A stretch of DNA of 64,000 bases. Origin: Rhizomucor pusillus. Lineage: Eukaryota > Mucoromycota > Mucoromycetes > Mucorales > Lichtheimiaceae. The position numbers and the translations under genes are program-made. The notes under the pieces are model-generated. The model searched no databases and had not been told where the DNA came from. It saw only the letters and a list, made by a program, of their open reading frames with translations. The stretch is from positions 1-64,000 of the forward strand of contig FWWN02000646.1 of the NCBI GenBank assembly GCA_900175165.2, given 5' to 3'. Positions 22,701 to 33,003 of this stretch are shown here, piece by piece (within the stretch, counting starts at the first letter, position 1; every line of letters starts with the position of its first letter).

Positions 22701-23681
22701 CGATTCGACAAACAGTGTGGCCTTTGTTCTCTGCTTATTGTCGTAAACTTCTCTCTACTCTGCCTGCCATGCTTGGCAGTATGCCTTTTCTGTTGCCCTT
22801 CTTCTGGTTGCGGTCTACATCAAATGCTAGAAGTATCCAACGAAGTTCCTTTGGTGAGCTGTATATCCTTCATTATTCTGTTCGTGACCCTGCTCGTGGC
22901 CGATTTTACAGATTTTGCAGTGTCCCATGATCTACGCTTAGATATAACGCTTGTCCAGGGTGAAGTTGATCCAGGCAAGGTTAGATTTTGCCAGGCACGC
23001 ACATACTTACGCTGCGCTTAGTACATGTATAAGTCTGTCCCGAAATGATTTCGTGGGATATTGATAGTTATTTCATAAACGCTCTTAACGCCGAACTATT
23101 TTAGGGTTAAAGAAGAAGGAAAATACCTCGACAATCGTTGTTTCTCGTAGCTCAATCTAAAATTACTTTGCTTAGAGCATGTGCTGGTCCCTCTGCAATT
23201 GTATTCATTCCTGGATCTTTCTTTTCCATACGCTTTTTTGCAAGGCTCTTTTGGAATTCCCACTCTTAAAAACATGCTGACTTCTTCTGATCTCGGTGAT
23301 GGATAAATTTTTCTCTCTTATATGCTTTTGCCAGCATTTTGTGTCCATAGGTCAACCAAAGTTTTCATATGTTGTTCATATATATCGTATCCTGGTTTAA
23401 CATCAACATCCACGCCAGGGCCCGAGCTTGTCTTGCTTTCTTTATTGCCGACGGACCTAGCTTTTCTCTTTGACCCAAATAATCAGTGAAGTATTCCAAT
23501 ACTCGTCCAGGAGTGACGTTATCATCTCCATACGTTTCTCGACACCGGGTCTAATTCGCGAGATTAGCTGAAACAGGTACTATAGTAAGCTAAAAGGCAA
23601 ATACTACATATAATGTATTCCTTTTTCGGCCCTCCATACGTTCTAGACGTTGTTGTTTGCTTCCTAGTAGCAATCCGTTGT
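22701..23681. other. Gene-poor stretch beside the CACTA remnant
   Basis: Hydrophobic + strand frames at 22622-23021 overlap the antisense of the transposase and are probably not genes. The remainder (23022-23681) shows only short, unsupported frames. Confidence 0.4.
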
Positions 23682-24240
23682 TTATCCAAATGTTTCCCAT
23701 GATGCGCCTCTCTTCTTCAGCATCAATAGATATAGATCGACTACGTCGACAAGCAATGGCAGATTGAGAAGTAGCAATTTGAGAAGTAGTAGGTTGAGCA
23801 ACGGTAAGGTGAGTGGCGTGAATGGTATGATGCATTTCGGCAGCGGCAAATCTTTCTCGAGCTTCCGAGCAGTCGCCAGATCAGTTCGCTCTTTTTCCAA
23901 CTTGATCCCTTGTTGTCCTGAAGTCCAGTATATTTGTGCTGTTTTGCACATTGCAAGCAGTTGAGAGGTCGACTGTTCCTGAAGATACGAACAAGAACAA
24001 GAAGCAAACATTGGAATGTTGTATAAGGGAGTAAGAGAGTAAGAGAGTAAGAGAGAAAAAGAATGAAAGAAAAGAAAGGAAGGAAAGACTGGTTTGTGTC
24101 TTGGGATTAGGGTATGAACCGAGACACTTTTTATCGAGTCCTTCAACAAACACTCCACTGAGGGGAACCTGAGTGGAGGAGATCGGGTGCACGAGGTAGC
24201 GGCGTGAATGAGCTGAATATAGGTATGAACGACCAGCCAA
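23682..24240 (-). CDS. Hypothetical two-exon protein
   Basis: Weak gene model of 122 residues. Exon 1 (24240-24169) encodes MAGRSYLYSAHSRRYLVHPI, an Arg-rich, presequence-like start, ending at CAG|GTTCCC. A 190-base intron ends in a strong polypyrimidine tract (including three copies of a TTACTCTC unit at about 24028-24055 on the complement) and the acceptor ATCTTCAG at 23979. Exon 2 (23978-23682) encodes a basic helical stretch (GIKLEKERTDLATARKLEKD) and then a Leu-rich segment. A second frame in exon 2 (RERFAAAEMHHT...) is also open to 23590. No family recognised; could be spurious. Confidence 0.3.
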
Positions 24241-24373
24241 ATTGCATGAACGAGTTCATTGAAAGCAATTTTACCCGGTATGGTGATGTCTCGTATGTGA
24301 CTGTTATTATGATGACGTCATCGCTCGCAAAATCTTGGTGATGGTAATGCTGGATGGAGACGCCGAACTACTG

Positions 24374-24444
24374 GCGTGAATAGTTCAATGGTAGAATTTC
24401 AGCCTTCCAAGCTGAAGGTCGGGGTTCGATTCCCCGTTCACGCA
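24374..24444 (+). tRNA. tRNA-Gly (anticodon TCC)
   Basis: Complete intron-less cloverleaf of 71 bases. The acceptor stem GCGTGAA pairs with TTCACGC and is followed by discriminator A. D-stem GTTC/GAAT. Anticodon stem TCAGC/GCTGA encloses loop CTTCCAA, so the anticodon is TCC (reads GGA). T-stem CGGGG/CCCCG encloses TTCGATT. CCA is not encoded, as in eukaryotes. B-box GGTTCGATTCC is intact. Confidence 0.97.
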
Positions 24445-24449
24445 TTTTT
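24445..24449 (+). terminator. RNA polymerase III terminator of tRNA-Gly
   Basis: A run of five T directly follows the discriminator base, with a second T6 run eight bases further on as backup. This is the standard oligo-T stop for RNA polymerase III. Confidence 0.85.
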
Positions 24450-26202
24450 GTTATTTTTTAGAGTATCCACTTGTCGGGTCGTAAAGCTACCTGTTTTGCG
24501 TTACGGATAATATTTATACCGTATTTCGATCTCTACAGATATACAATAATAAAGGAAAGTCTGTAATATATGCAATAATCATGGGCTTGTGCTATGGAAA
24601 TACGTTTCAAAACGAAAAGTGTCAGAAAGAGCGGTGCTCAACGGCAAAAGTGACCAAAAAGGAATGGACAGGTCCGTGCACGACACCTGCACATACCTCA
24701 GTGCTTCGCATTTTGGTCTCGCTGCTATGGTTACTATGGTTACTATTCCCTTTTTCATGTAACATATTATTCCATATATCGTTTATCATGTTTTACATTC
24801 ATTCTCGTTACTATTACAAAACTGAATTGCAAAAACATATACAAAAGCCTTCCAAGAGCAAAGATTAAAAAACTAGCCACTTGCCTCTATCGTTCTACCT
24901 TTGTCATTACCACCTTCATAGTGGTTTTTTCCTGCTTGAATTGGTAAGGCTAATATGCATGGATATCATACGTTGTCTTTTTCGGATTCTCGGCACTTTG
25001 GCTTATTTTTAAACAATCCATTCTGTAAACCTATCTATTATATAAGTATCATTTATTCCTGAAATTTCCACGCTCCTTTCAGTATGCAATATCCTTTGTT
25101 AGCTCATGTAAAGGGTACCAATATCTCGAAGTAAAAGCTATAGAGTAAAGACGATGCTTATTCCCCTTTAGAATCTTCGTGGTGATCTTTTCTATGCACT
25201 ATGGGAAATGAAATACGCTGGATTCCCCCCTGAAGCGCATAGTAATATTCTTGAATGAATAATGCACACATCAACGGACAAATAACATATTCTTCATCTT
25301 AAGATCTCGTAATTACTACGACTACAGCCACGATATCAATCTTATCCAGACTATCATCGCTAACACGACCGTTACTGGAAATGCAGTAGACGGATCACTC
25401 AATTCCACTACTTGAGCCTTTTCCAAGTACTCCTGGTACAAGCCCAAGGCAGTAGCTGGTTTTCGTTTACTCCATATTATCCGCTTCACAATTGCTATTC
25501 ATTATCATCGGTTTCCTGTTGCGTTTACTGCTTGATGTTTGATGAATCAATGATATATAGGTACCTGCGACAAAACCCGCATAGCTACTACTTCTAGTTC
25601 AATCTGCTTGAGTGCTCACCACCAGTACAAGCGTAATTCCGTAATGACAGTTGCATTGTAGCGAGGCCCACGCAGAAGTTCGTTGATTCTTGCTTGTGTT
25701 CATCATCTTTTGGGAGAGGCAACGCCTAGCGAGGCATCGCGCTCGGGCTTACACCCCCATGCACGCACGCACAGACATGCAGTCAGAGATAACTAAATCC
25801 ACGAAGACTAGAAGGAAGGACAGAACCATTTGTACACGTTAGCTTTTTCCTCCTCTTCTTTCCTTCTTCCTGCTTTAAATTTCGACTACTTTATACCGCC
25901 AATTTATAGCATTGGTTTGGCTATGATATGTATGTCTTCGTTAGCCTTGTAATTTATTGAATTGCGCTATAAGGGATACCAGCTAATTAGACTCGATAAC
26001 TTCAAGCCTTCTATAATTTCAGCTAGATATTTGGGCTTGACAAGGATCCACTCCAATGCAGTCAAGATGCCCGTTAGAAGTTGAGGAGCAATGAAATTTT
26101 TTTTACACTGAGTTGCAACCAGAAACATTCTCTCACATAGAGATCCCTTCACTATGGTGGAAATTTGTTTTGTTCATGATATGTTAGCAACAGTAATTAA
26201 GT
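24450..26202. other. Gene-poor stretch
   Basis: No supported gene. A 95-codon + frame at 24581-24868 would encode a Trp/Leu-rich membrane stretch (LVSLLWLLWLLFPFS), but nothing else supports it. A minus-strand frame at 25967-26152 is unrecognised. AT-rich low-complexity DNA predominates, with a CACGCACGCACA run near 25760. Confidence 0.45.
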
Positions 26203-29200
26203 TTATTGAAGGGGATTAGTTGTGGGGACGATGGGATGAGGTGGGGATGGAGTAGGGGTAGGGGTAGGGGTAGGGTTAGTGGTAGTGGTAGTGGTAGTTG
26301 TAGGGGTGGTGCTGGTAGGAGTAGATTCAAGAAGAGGCAGGATCTTTCGTGGACGTCCTCGTGGTCGTCCTGACGGTTGCCGTCCAGACTTTCTGTCTTC
26401 GGGATTTAGTGGTGGCCGTCCTCTGCGCTTGCCAGTTGCTGTCACGTTAGGTTTTCTACGCTGTTGGCGTGATTGTTCTTCTTCAAAGGCATATTTTGTC
26501 TTGTGGCGTCTGGTTCGGGTCAACGGCGAGAACTCGGTCCATTCCTTGATCAGTCCCTCGTGAATATCCGGTTGTTGCATCCAGTCAAGGACTTCAGCAG
26601 CTGACTTGCGATCTGTTGGGCTTGCGCGCAGGAAGAATTGTAATAATTGTCGGCTGAGCTCTCCAGATACTTCTCGCCGCAATGCTGTGTCGATTTGATG
26701 GTCAGTTTTGACAGTTTCTCGAAGTCCTCGCAAATCGGTATCCAAGATTCCATGCCAAGGCTCTGTTTCCGCAAATACTTTCCATATAATAGTACCGATA
26801 GAATACAGATCTTCCGCGATTGGGTGCACAAGGTAAGGCAAGACATCCTCATCAGTACGGGAACGAGGTAATGTTTGGATAGAACGATAGAGTCTGTATC
26901 CGTGATCCGGTTTCGCTTTGATCCACGGCAAATTCTTGCACCACTCCTTGAGCTCATCGTCCGTCTCAGGCAGGACCTCTCCTTCGTATTCGCCTTTCAC
27001 TTTGGGCTTTTCGACCCACCATTTGTTCATGAGGTCTGGCGTCGCAAATATCGCTTTTCCAAAGTCGATGAGGCGCAAGTCGGCCTTGAAAGTTCCATCT
27101 TGGAGCTTCTCCTTGGAGTTTTCGTCCACCATGAAGTTGACTTCGGAAAGATCGCGGTGAGCAATACCTTTTCCGTGAATGTTTTTCATGCAGCCGAGCA
27201 TTTGTAGAATTAAATCCATTTTCTGGTATGCGGTTAGTCGATGGTGCGAATGCATATGGGTGTATTGTTTCAATGTTTTCTGGTATCGTTGCATGGAAAG
27301 ACCAACCACTTCGCCGTCATCAGATTGTAGAACTTCAACAATCTGGCCCATGTGTGGTTCGCTGTGGAGTTCCAGTAAGCTGACAACTTCTGTTGCGCGT
27401 TGAGTGATGGTCATCCGCTTGAATGTTTGTACAACAACAGTTGGGTCATTATGCACATAATAAACATGCTTGAAAAAGCCTTCGGCGTTAGGGAATGTAG
27501 ATGTGTTCTCTTTGTACTTGGAAGCCTTGATGACCGGCACGTTCTTCTTTTGGCACATGTCAAACACCTTGCTCCAAAGATCACGTGCTTTGCTGAGGTA
27601 ATACTCGCGTGTACGAAGATCCTGGATATGATCGGCGGCCTCGTCTCCGGGACCGAGATACTGGGTGTAGTCAAATCCAGAGTCAGAGGCTTCCTGTTTG
27701 ATCTTGGGCACCACCTTTTTCTGTGGCGCCTCAGCTTCAGCTCCTAGCTCGTCACTTGACTCCAATGCATTTTCTTTCTCCTTGACACTGGCGTCAGTTT
27801 TGACCGAATCATGAATGTTGGTATTGTTTGTATTGGTATTGGTAAGAGTCGATGACGAGGCGACGGTCTTGTCAGACGAAGGAGTGGGCATGGAAGCATT
27901 CTCTTCGAACACCATTTCATCAGAGCTAACGTTGGAGCGGTGTCGCTTTTCAGTATGCGCGTCCGTGATAGAAGCTTCGGTGCTTGGATCGGTGCTAGTA
28001 TCTTGGGTAGATGGCGACGAACGCTTTCTTTCAATAACGACAAGCTTGTCAACAGCTTTGATTTGTTCTTGAGGGATAACATTTTGGCCAGTCAGGATAG
28101 ATTCCATAAAGTAGGATGCAACCTGCGGATCGCCAGACCTTTTGAGATCAGCCATGCTTTTTGATAAACGGTGAGTAGCGTAGGCCCGCCGAAGGTATGC
28201 CTTTTCCATGGAATCGGTAAAGATAGTCTTGACGTCCTTGTACACTTTTAGGATTTTGACCTTGACGAACGCCTTCGGTAAATAATCCGATGGATAATGC
28301 GTGTCCATGACAGTAGAATCAAGCGTGCGGATAGGACCAACGGGCTTGACAAGTACTACGTTAGATATGAGCTCCAAGAGATCGCGACGGAGGCAATCCT
28401 TGCGCGGCTTGACGTTAATGTTCATAAGAACGGCGACAAGGCCTGAAGGGTCTGTAGAAGCATCCGTAAGCAGAGTCCGGTTTTTGCCAATGTAAAGGCG
28501 GGGGAAAGGAGGCAGAGCATCAACAGGCTCGCCTTTGTCAACAGCTGACACATAGCGCATAAATGGCGCGTTGAGATGATCGTATATTTCACGTATCTTT
28601 GAGAGGCCACGGGCGCCTTTCACAGCGTGTTCACCAGGCGCGATCATTTGTAGAAAATACAAGTTACTACAGCAGAGAAAAGAGGAAAATGAAGCAAAGA
28701 TTAGTATATCACGTGCACGTGTTGTGCTATCCAAGACCCTTACTTTATCTGGTCAATACGCATATTGCTAATGTCAGCAAATGTATGCTCTCTCTCTTCG
28801 GGAAAGGTGGTACGGCGAGGATCTTTCAAAGTTCGATCGCTACACATCCAAAATTGCATGAATAAATTTATGAGCGAAATAAAGGGCAGCATGCAGTTTG
28901 GACACTTACATGGCAGCACGGCAAATATCATCCAGCGCTTGCTGAAAGACAGTCTGCAAGTGCGTTGAGAGCTGGTAGATCAGCGCGATCGGTTCATGGA
29001 ACAACTGGGCGTTTTGCCAGATCAACTGCAGATCTCGCACGAAGTCGGTGGCACTTTGGTACCGACCGCACAAGAGGTTTGTTTCCAAGGTAGACAGGTC
29101 CATAGGAGTCTTGACAACCGAGTGGTAGTTCACAAAGGCCTCAGGCACTGGAGAAACAAAAGGAAAGATAGCAACGCAGGCAAAGAGCTCGTCGAGGACG

Positions 29201-29328
29201 AAAGCACAGAGGCGAAGGAGTAACAGAGGGATATAGACTTGCTGGAACGCACCAGCGTTGCGAACCACTTGTAGGTCGCTATTTTCGCCTTGGCAAGCAG
29301 CTTGGAGACGATCACTGTCGTTCGCCAT
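26203..29328 (-). CDS. Bromodomain-protein kinase-AT-hook fusion protein
   Basis: Predicted chromatin-associated kinase, about 992 residues. Exons 29328-28910, 28839-28744 and 28666-26203; both introns have canonical ends, one with a TACTAAT branch site, and the frame closes exactly. Bromodomain at about residues 35-135 (PFVSPVP, TPMDLSTLE, LIWQNAQLF), with His where acetyl-lysine readers have Asn (QNAQLFHEP). A linker with Ser/Thr/acidic low complexity follows. The protein kinase domain (about 560-850) has Lys in VVVQTFKRM, HRDLSEVN, and DFG in LIDFGKA, so it looks catalytically competent; it resembles fungal-type (FunK1-like) kinases but the subfamily is unsure. Two AT-hooks (KRRGRPP about 920; RPRGRPRK about 944) precede a Thr/Pro-repeat tail. 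Role inferred: DNA-tethered signalling at chromatin. An in-frame ATG at 29412 would add 28 residues. Confidence 0.85.
26251..26308 (+). repeat. GGGGTA/GGTAGT microsatellite inside the kinase gene
   Basis: Tandem GGGGTA units grade into GGTAGT units. Read on the minus strand they encode the Thr/Pro repeat tail (TPTPTPTPS and a poly-Thr run) of the bromodomain-kinase protein. The run is in frame and near the C-terminus, so length changes in multiples of three would be tolerated. Confidence 0.85.
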
Positions 29329-29412
29329 GGCGATCTTGCTCGCTTCCGTTCTTTTTGAGCAATAAAGAGGGATGGAAGGATGGCTCTTGCGCTCAAGGCA
29401 TTGACCGCCCAT

Positions 29413-30325
29413 TTCACATTGCTCAAATTCGAAGTCACGCTACTCGGATTCCCGCAGTAAATCACTATTGCGCTTTCGCTACCTTGCTAAACGCGCGTTT
29501 CCTTCGACTTATGCCTATTTTCTGTTAGTTAAAACCACAGCTCACTTTTTTTTGACTCTATATGGTCGAAATCCGGGAGTTTTTGTGCGCAATTTGCGTA
29601 TTTTACCAGAGAAACCCACCCACCTCCGTCTTTGGCTGCTGGGCAACAACTTTACGTTTATTACATTTACTTTGCATACATTCATACCAAGTATTTTGAG
29701 ATCTTTTTAGTTTAAATACAATTGAATACAATGGTTGTCGTATTTTATCGGATTATCTTCTAAAACCATGGTTTCATGTGAACTGGACAGTGCAGACGCA
29801 TCTTTCTGTACATGTCTCAATAGCAGCAGAAAGCTCCACATCCATTGATGGCAGAGATGCTTCTGCTTGGAGCAATGCTTGATTGTTAGTCATTCCTAAT
29901 GAGAGAAACAGTTCGGTGAGCCCTGTCACCGGTCATATCCTATATAGTTAGCTTGGTGTCCACAGGTCAGGCCTGGAAGATCTCTTAATTTAAAGTCACG
30001 CATCGCTGTGTCTTTTGCATTCTTAGTACCTCTCTTCCTATTTCCTGACATCCAGGTTATCAATAGCCTCTATGTATACGCTGGATGAGGGACAGGTTAG
30101 CTTTGTCAGAAGGTGAGACGTTTGTTGCTCTTTGTCGTCAAGCGATGAGATATGTTCAATCCGCGCATTTACAAGCATCCCTGCCACGTGTAAGATAGTA
30201 AGTACCCAACTATAACCATTACGGAGATAACATCATACGAATAGCTTTTGTTGGTCGGTATGAACAAATAACTTCATTTTGTGAAAGATAATGTACATTA
30301 AAGAGGTATGTATGTGCTGCACGTG
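29413..30325. other. Intergenic region upstream of the bromodomain-kinase gene
   Basis: Promoter region of the bromodomain-kinase gene and 3' region of the nucleotidyltransferase gene. I see no gene in it; the + frame at 29468-29710 has no recognisable features. Confidence 0.5.
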
Positions 30326-32870
30326 CTATGAACGCTTATTATCAGACGTCGACTTGTTACTTTTCTTCTGCTTAAGTCCTGTCTTCTTATTTCTTGATGA
30401 TTGTGGTAGTTGCGGTTGCTGTTGTTGTTGATGTTGATGATGATGTTGCTGCTGCTGCGGTTGTTGTTGCTGTGAACGTCCACGCTGTTTAGGTGTCTCT
30501 TCCGGTTTGACCTCTTTAGGTTTGACTGGCACAGTGGGTACATCTGTCGACTTCTTCACAGTTGACCACCGGCGGCGCGATCTTGTTTGTGATGGCTGTG
30601 GCGGCTGGGGTGTACTTCTCACTGTGGAAGATGATGGTGATATGGCAGGCCATTCAGCCGTACTTGATCTCCGTCGTTGGGACAATACGGATTGCCGACG
30701 ATGATTTCTTGATGGAGAGCGCTTGTAGTAGCTACTAGCACTACTTCGGCGACGCCCTTGATAATTCAGTCGCTGAGAGCCTCCATCCGTCTGATCCATT
30801 GGTTGATTGGTATACCGTGCAAAGATATGATCTACCGTAGGGCGCTCTGCGTTTGGTGCGCCTTGGGCAGTAGTGCTTTGCGGATTTGCGTAAGAGGATG
30901 GTGGCGGAAGAGCTATAGTGATTGCGATGGGTACACCATTGCTCATGGTCGTGCAGTATGGCATAGGATGGCTACTAAAGCGAGCATTTCGTAATCGAAA
31001 TGGTGGACTAGTGGTAGCCTGAGCTGGTATTGTTGAGGAATTGAATCGTGATCGATATCCTTTATCGGCCGCGAGTTGATTATGCTGCGTAAAAGGAATA
31101 CTGTATGTCGCCGATGGTGATGTGTTGAATGGATATGAATTTGGACCGTACATTTCTTCCGAAATTTGGCTTTGACGACGACGAGTGTCAATTGAATGAG
31201 GATGTACTGGTAACATAACCGGAGGTGGTGGTGCGAGGGATTGGCTGCTAATGACCGAGTTCAAGTCTGGAGGACTATGCTCTTGCAGCGCTGGCCGATA
31301 AGGTTCACATATGAGATCTAATGAAGCATGTTCAAGCAGAAGGTGGAATGCTCGCCTGAATTCATTGATCAAGCCTCTGACGGATGCTTCATCCGCTGAA
31401 TTGCCCAAATTCCGAGTTACGTTAAAAGGTTCCTCAACGCATAAGCTCTGCCTGTTTCGTCCAATGTGCCATCCTTTCTCTCGCTTATCCAAATATCTGC
31501 CATATCTGACGGAGACGACTTGCTCTTCATAGTTGAATTCAACGGCATAACGTCGGAAAAATGCAAACAAGAGTCCGCCTAAGCTTTCATGATTTTTGCT
31601 TCCAAAACCACGTAGAGATTCGACATCCGTACAGAATGCACTGTCGTCCTCTCCTTGGACCATCTGATGAAGCACGGGTAGTATTGGCGGGTTTCGCATC
31701 TGGAGGAAGTTAATCACCATGCATGTCCATGTATAGGTAGACAAGGTACCACCATTCGCTTTAGGGGGTAGTGGAAAATATCAGCTCAGTACCGGATGTG
31801 TGCTCATCAATGAGAAATTGCAGCGTACCTGCGTCGTTTATCCGTCGTTGTTTTGTCCAATGTTTGAGTATCATAATCAATGGTCGAACACGGGGGTCCA
31901 AGGCAACATATGTTTTGATCATTTCAGTGTTGTGTAGGGCCAGAGTATTATTAACGTTAATATCGCAAGCCAATTGCCTATAATCCCAATCAGACGACAT
32001 GTTGTACAAAGATAAAAGTATACTTACGATTCTGGATCAAATAGACGCACAATTGGCACTTTGGCACGTGGAACACAGACGACGTTTTGCATACCACCTG
32101 GGGAAGTACGTTTTTAGCTGCTGAATATCCTCCTTAACTTTGCTTTATACTAACATTTCCGAAACATTTTTGCCAGCGTTCGTACGTTACGTAGCCCATG
32201 CCAAGGAGTCGTGATGCACAGATCGACATCTGAATAACTTGTCCCTAAATCGTTTACCGATGACCTGATAAAATAGGATACATGTCAACTTGATTGTATT
32301 GTGATAACATCCATGTTTGCACAATACCCAAATAAATGCACTCGAATATCATGAGCTGGCCATTCAGCGTTAAGCAAATCTTCGATTTTGCGCACGAGGT
32401 TCATGCGACGTTCGTAGCTTTCTCGGCTCGGCAGCAAAGTCTATGCCAAAACCATGGTGAATTCATTGAAAAAGTTGGTCCAAATAGCATATAATTACTT
32501 CGAAAAGACTTAGCATTTCCACACAAAGGTTGTCCTGATATATTCGATCGAGGTGCACCGGTGGGTCGTCACTGCTGGGAAACGAGTCGCAGGGCTTTTC
32601 GGACGGCGAGGGGTATTGTCGAGTAGTGCAAAAGGTTTCGCAAGACTCGGCAGACATGGTTTCCGTGCTAGACGTTTCTGAGGTATTGTCATTGTCCTGC
32701 TCAGAGCGAGGCGATGACGTTGCTGTACTTGTCGTAGGACATCGTAGCATGGTCGCGTCGATGGATTTGGTTTGACCGGCGCTTAGTTTCGGTGCAGGCG
32801 TTATTGAATGCACGTTGGTGAATGGCTCGGTGGTCTGTATGGATCGCCGTGGTATAGTGGATGCCGGCAT
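30326..32870 (-). CDS. Cid1-type terminal nucleotidyltransferase (poly(A)/poly(U) polymerase)
   Basis: Non-canonical poly(A) or terminal uridylyl transferase that adds nucleotides to RNA 3' ends, 748 residues. Six exons: 32870-32499, 32440-32328, 32264-32155, 32097-32028, 31977-31829, 31758-30326; every phase checks. The catalytic core is intact: GSSVNDLGTSYSDVDLCI supplies the first two Asp, ACDINVNNTLAL the third. The PAP/25A-associated domain follows (SLGGLLFAFFRRYAVEF, GWHIGRN, LCVEEPFNVTRNLG). The C-terminal 300 residues are Ser/Arg-rich and end in a Gln/His tract and a Lys-rich patch that may bind RNA. Nucleotide preference (A versus U) cannot be told by eye. The N-terminal 120 residues are low-complexity Thr/Ser. 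Cytoplasmic RNA decay is the usual setting for this family. Confidence 0.88.
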
Positions 32871-33003
32871 CCTGATTGGGCGAACGTTTTATGAAAACTT
32901 TCTTTGAAATATCCTCGGTTCGGCGGAAAGGGAATGAGCCCAAAAAAAAGGAAGTGAGAGAGGCCCTGAAAGATGACTTAGCGGGCGGAGTGTGTGCCAA
33001 ATT

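Noticed and set aside
22622..23021. Hydrophobic + strand frames suggesting a small membrane protein
   Set aside because: They overlap the antisense of the tnp2 remnant and lack a start context, splice signals or any recognised family.
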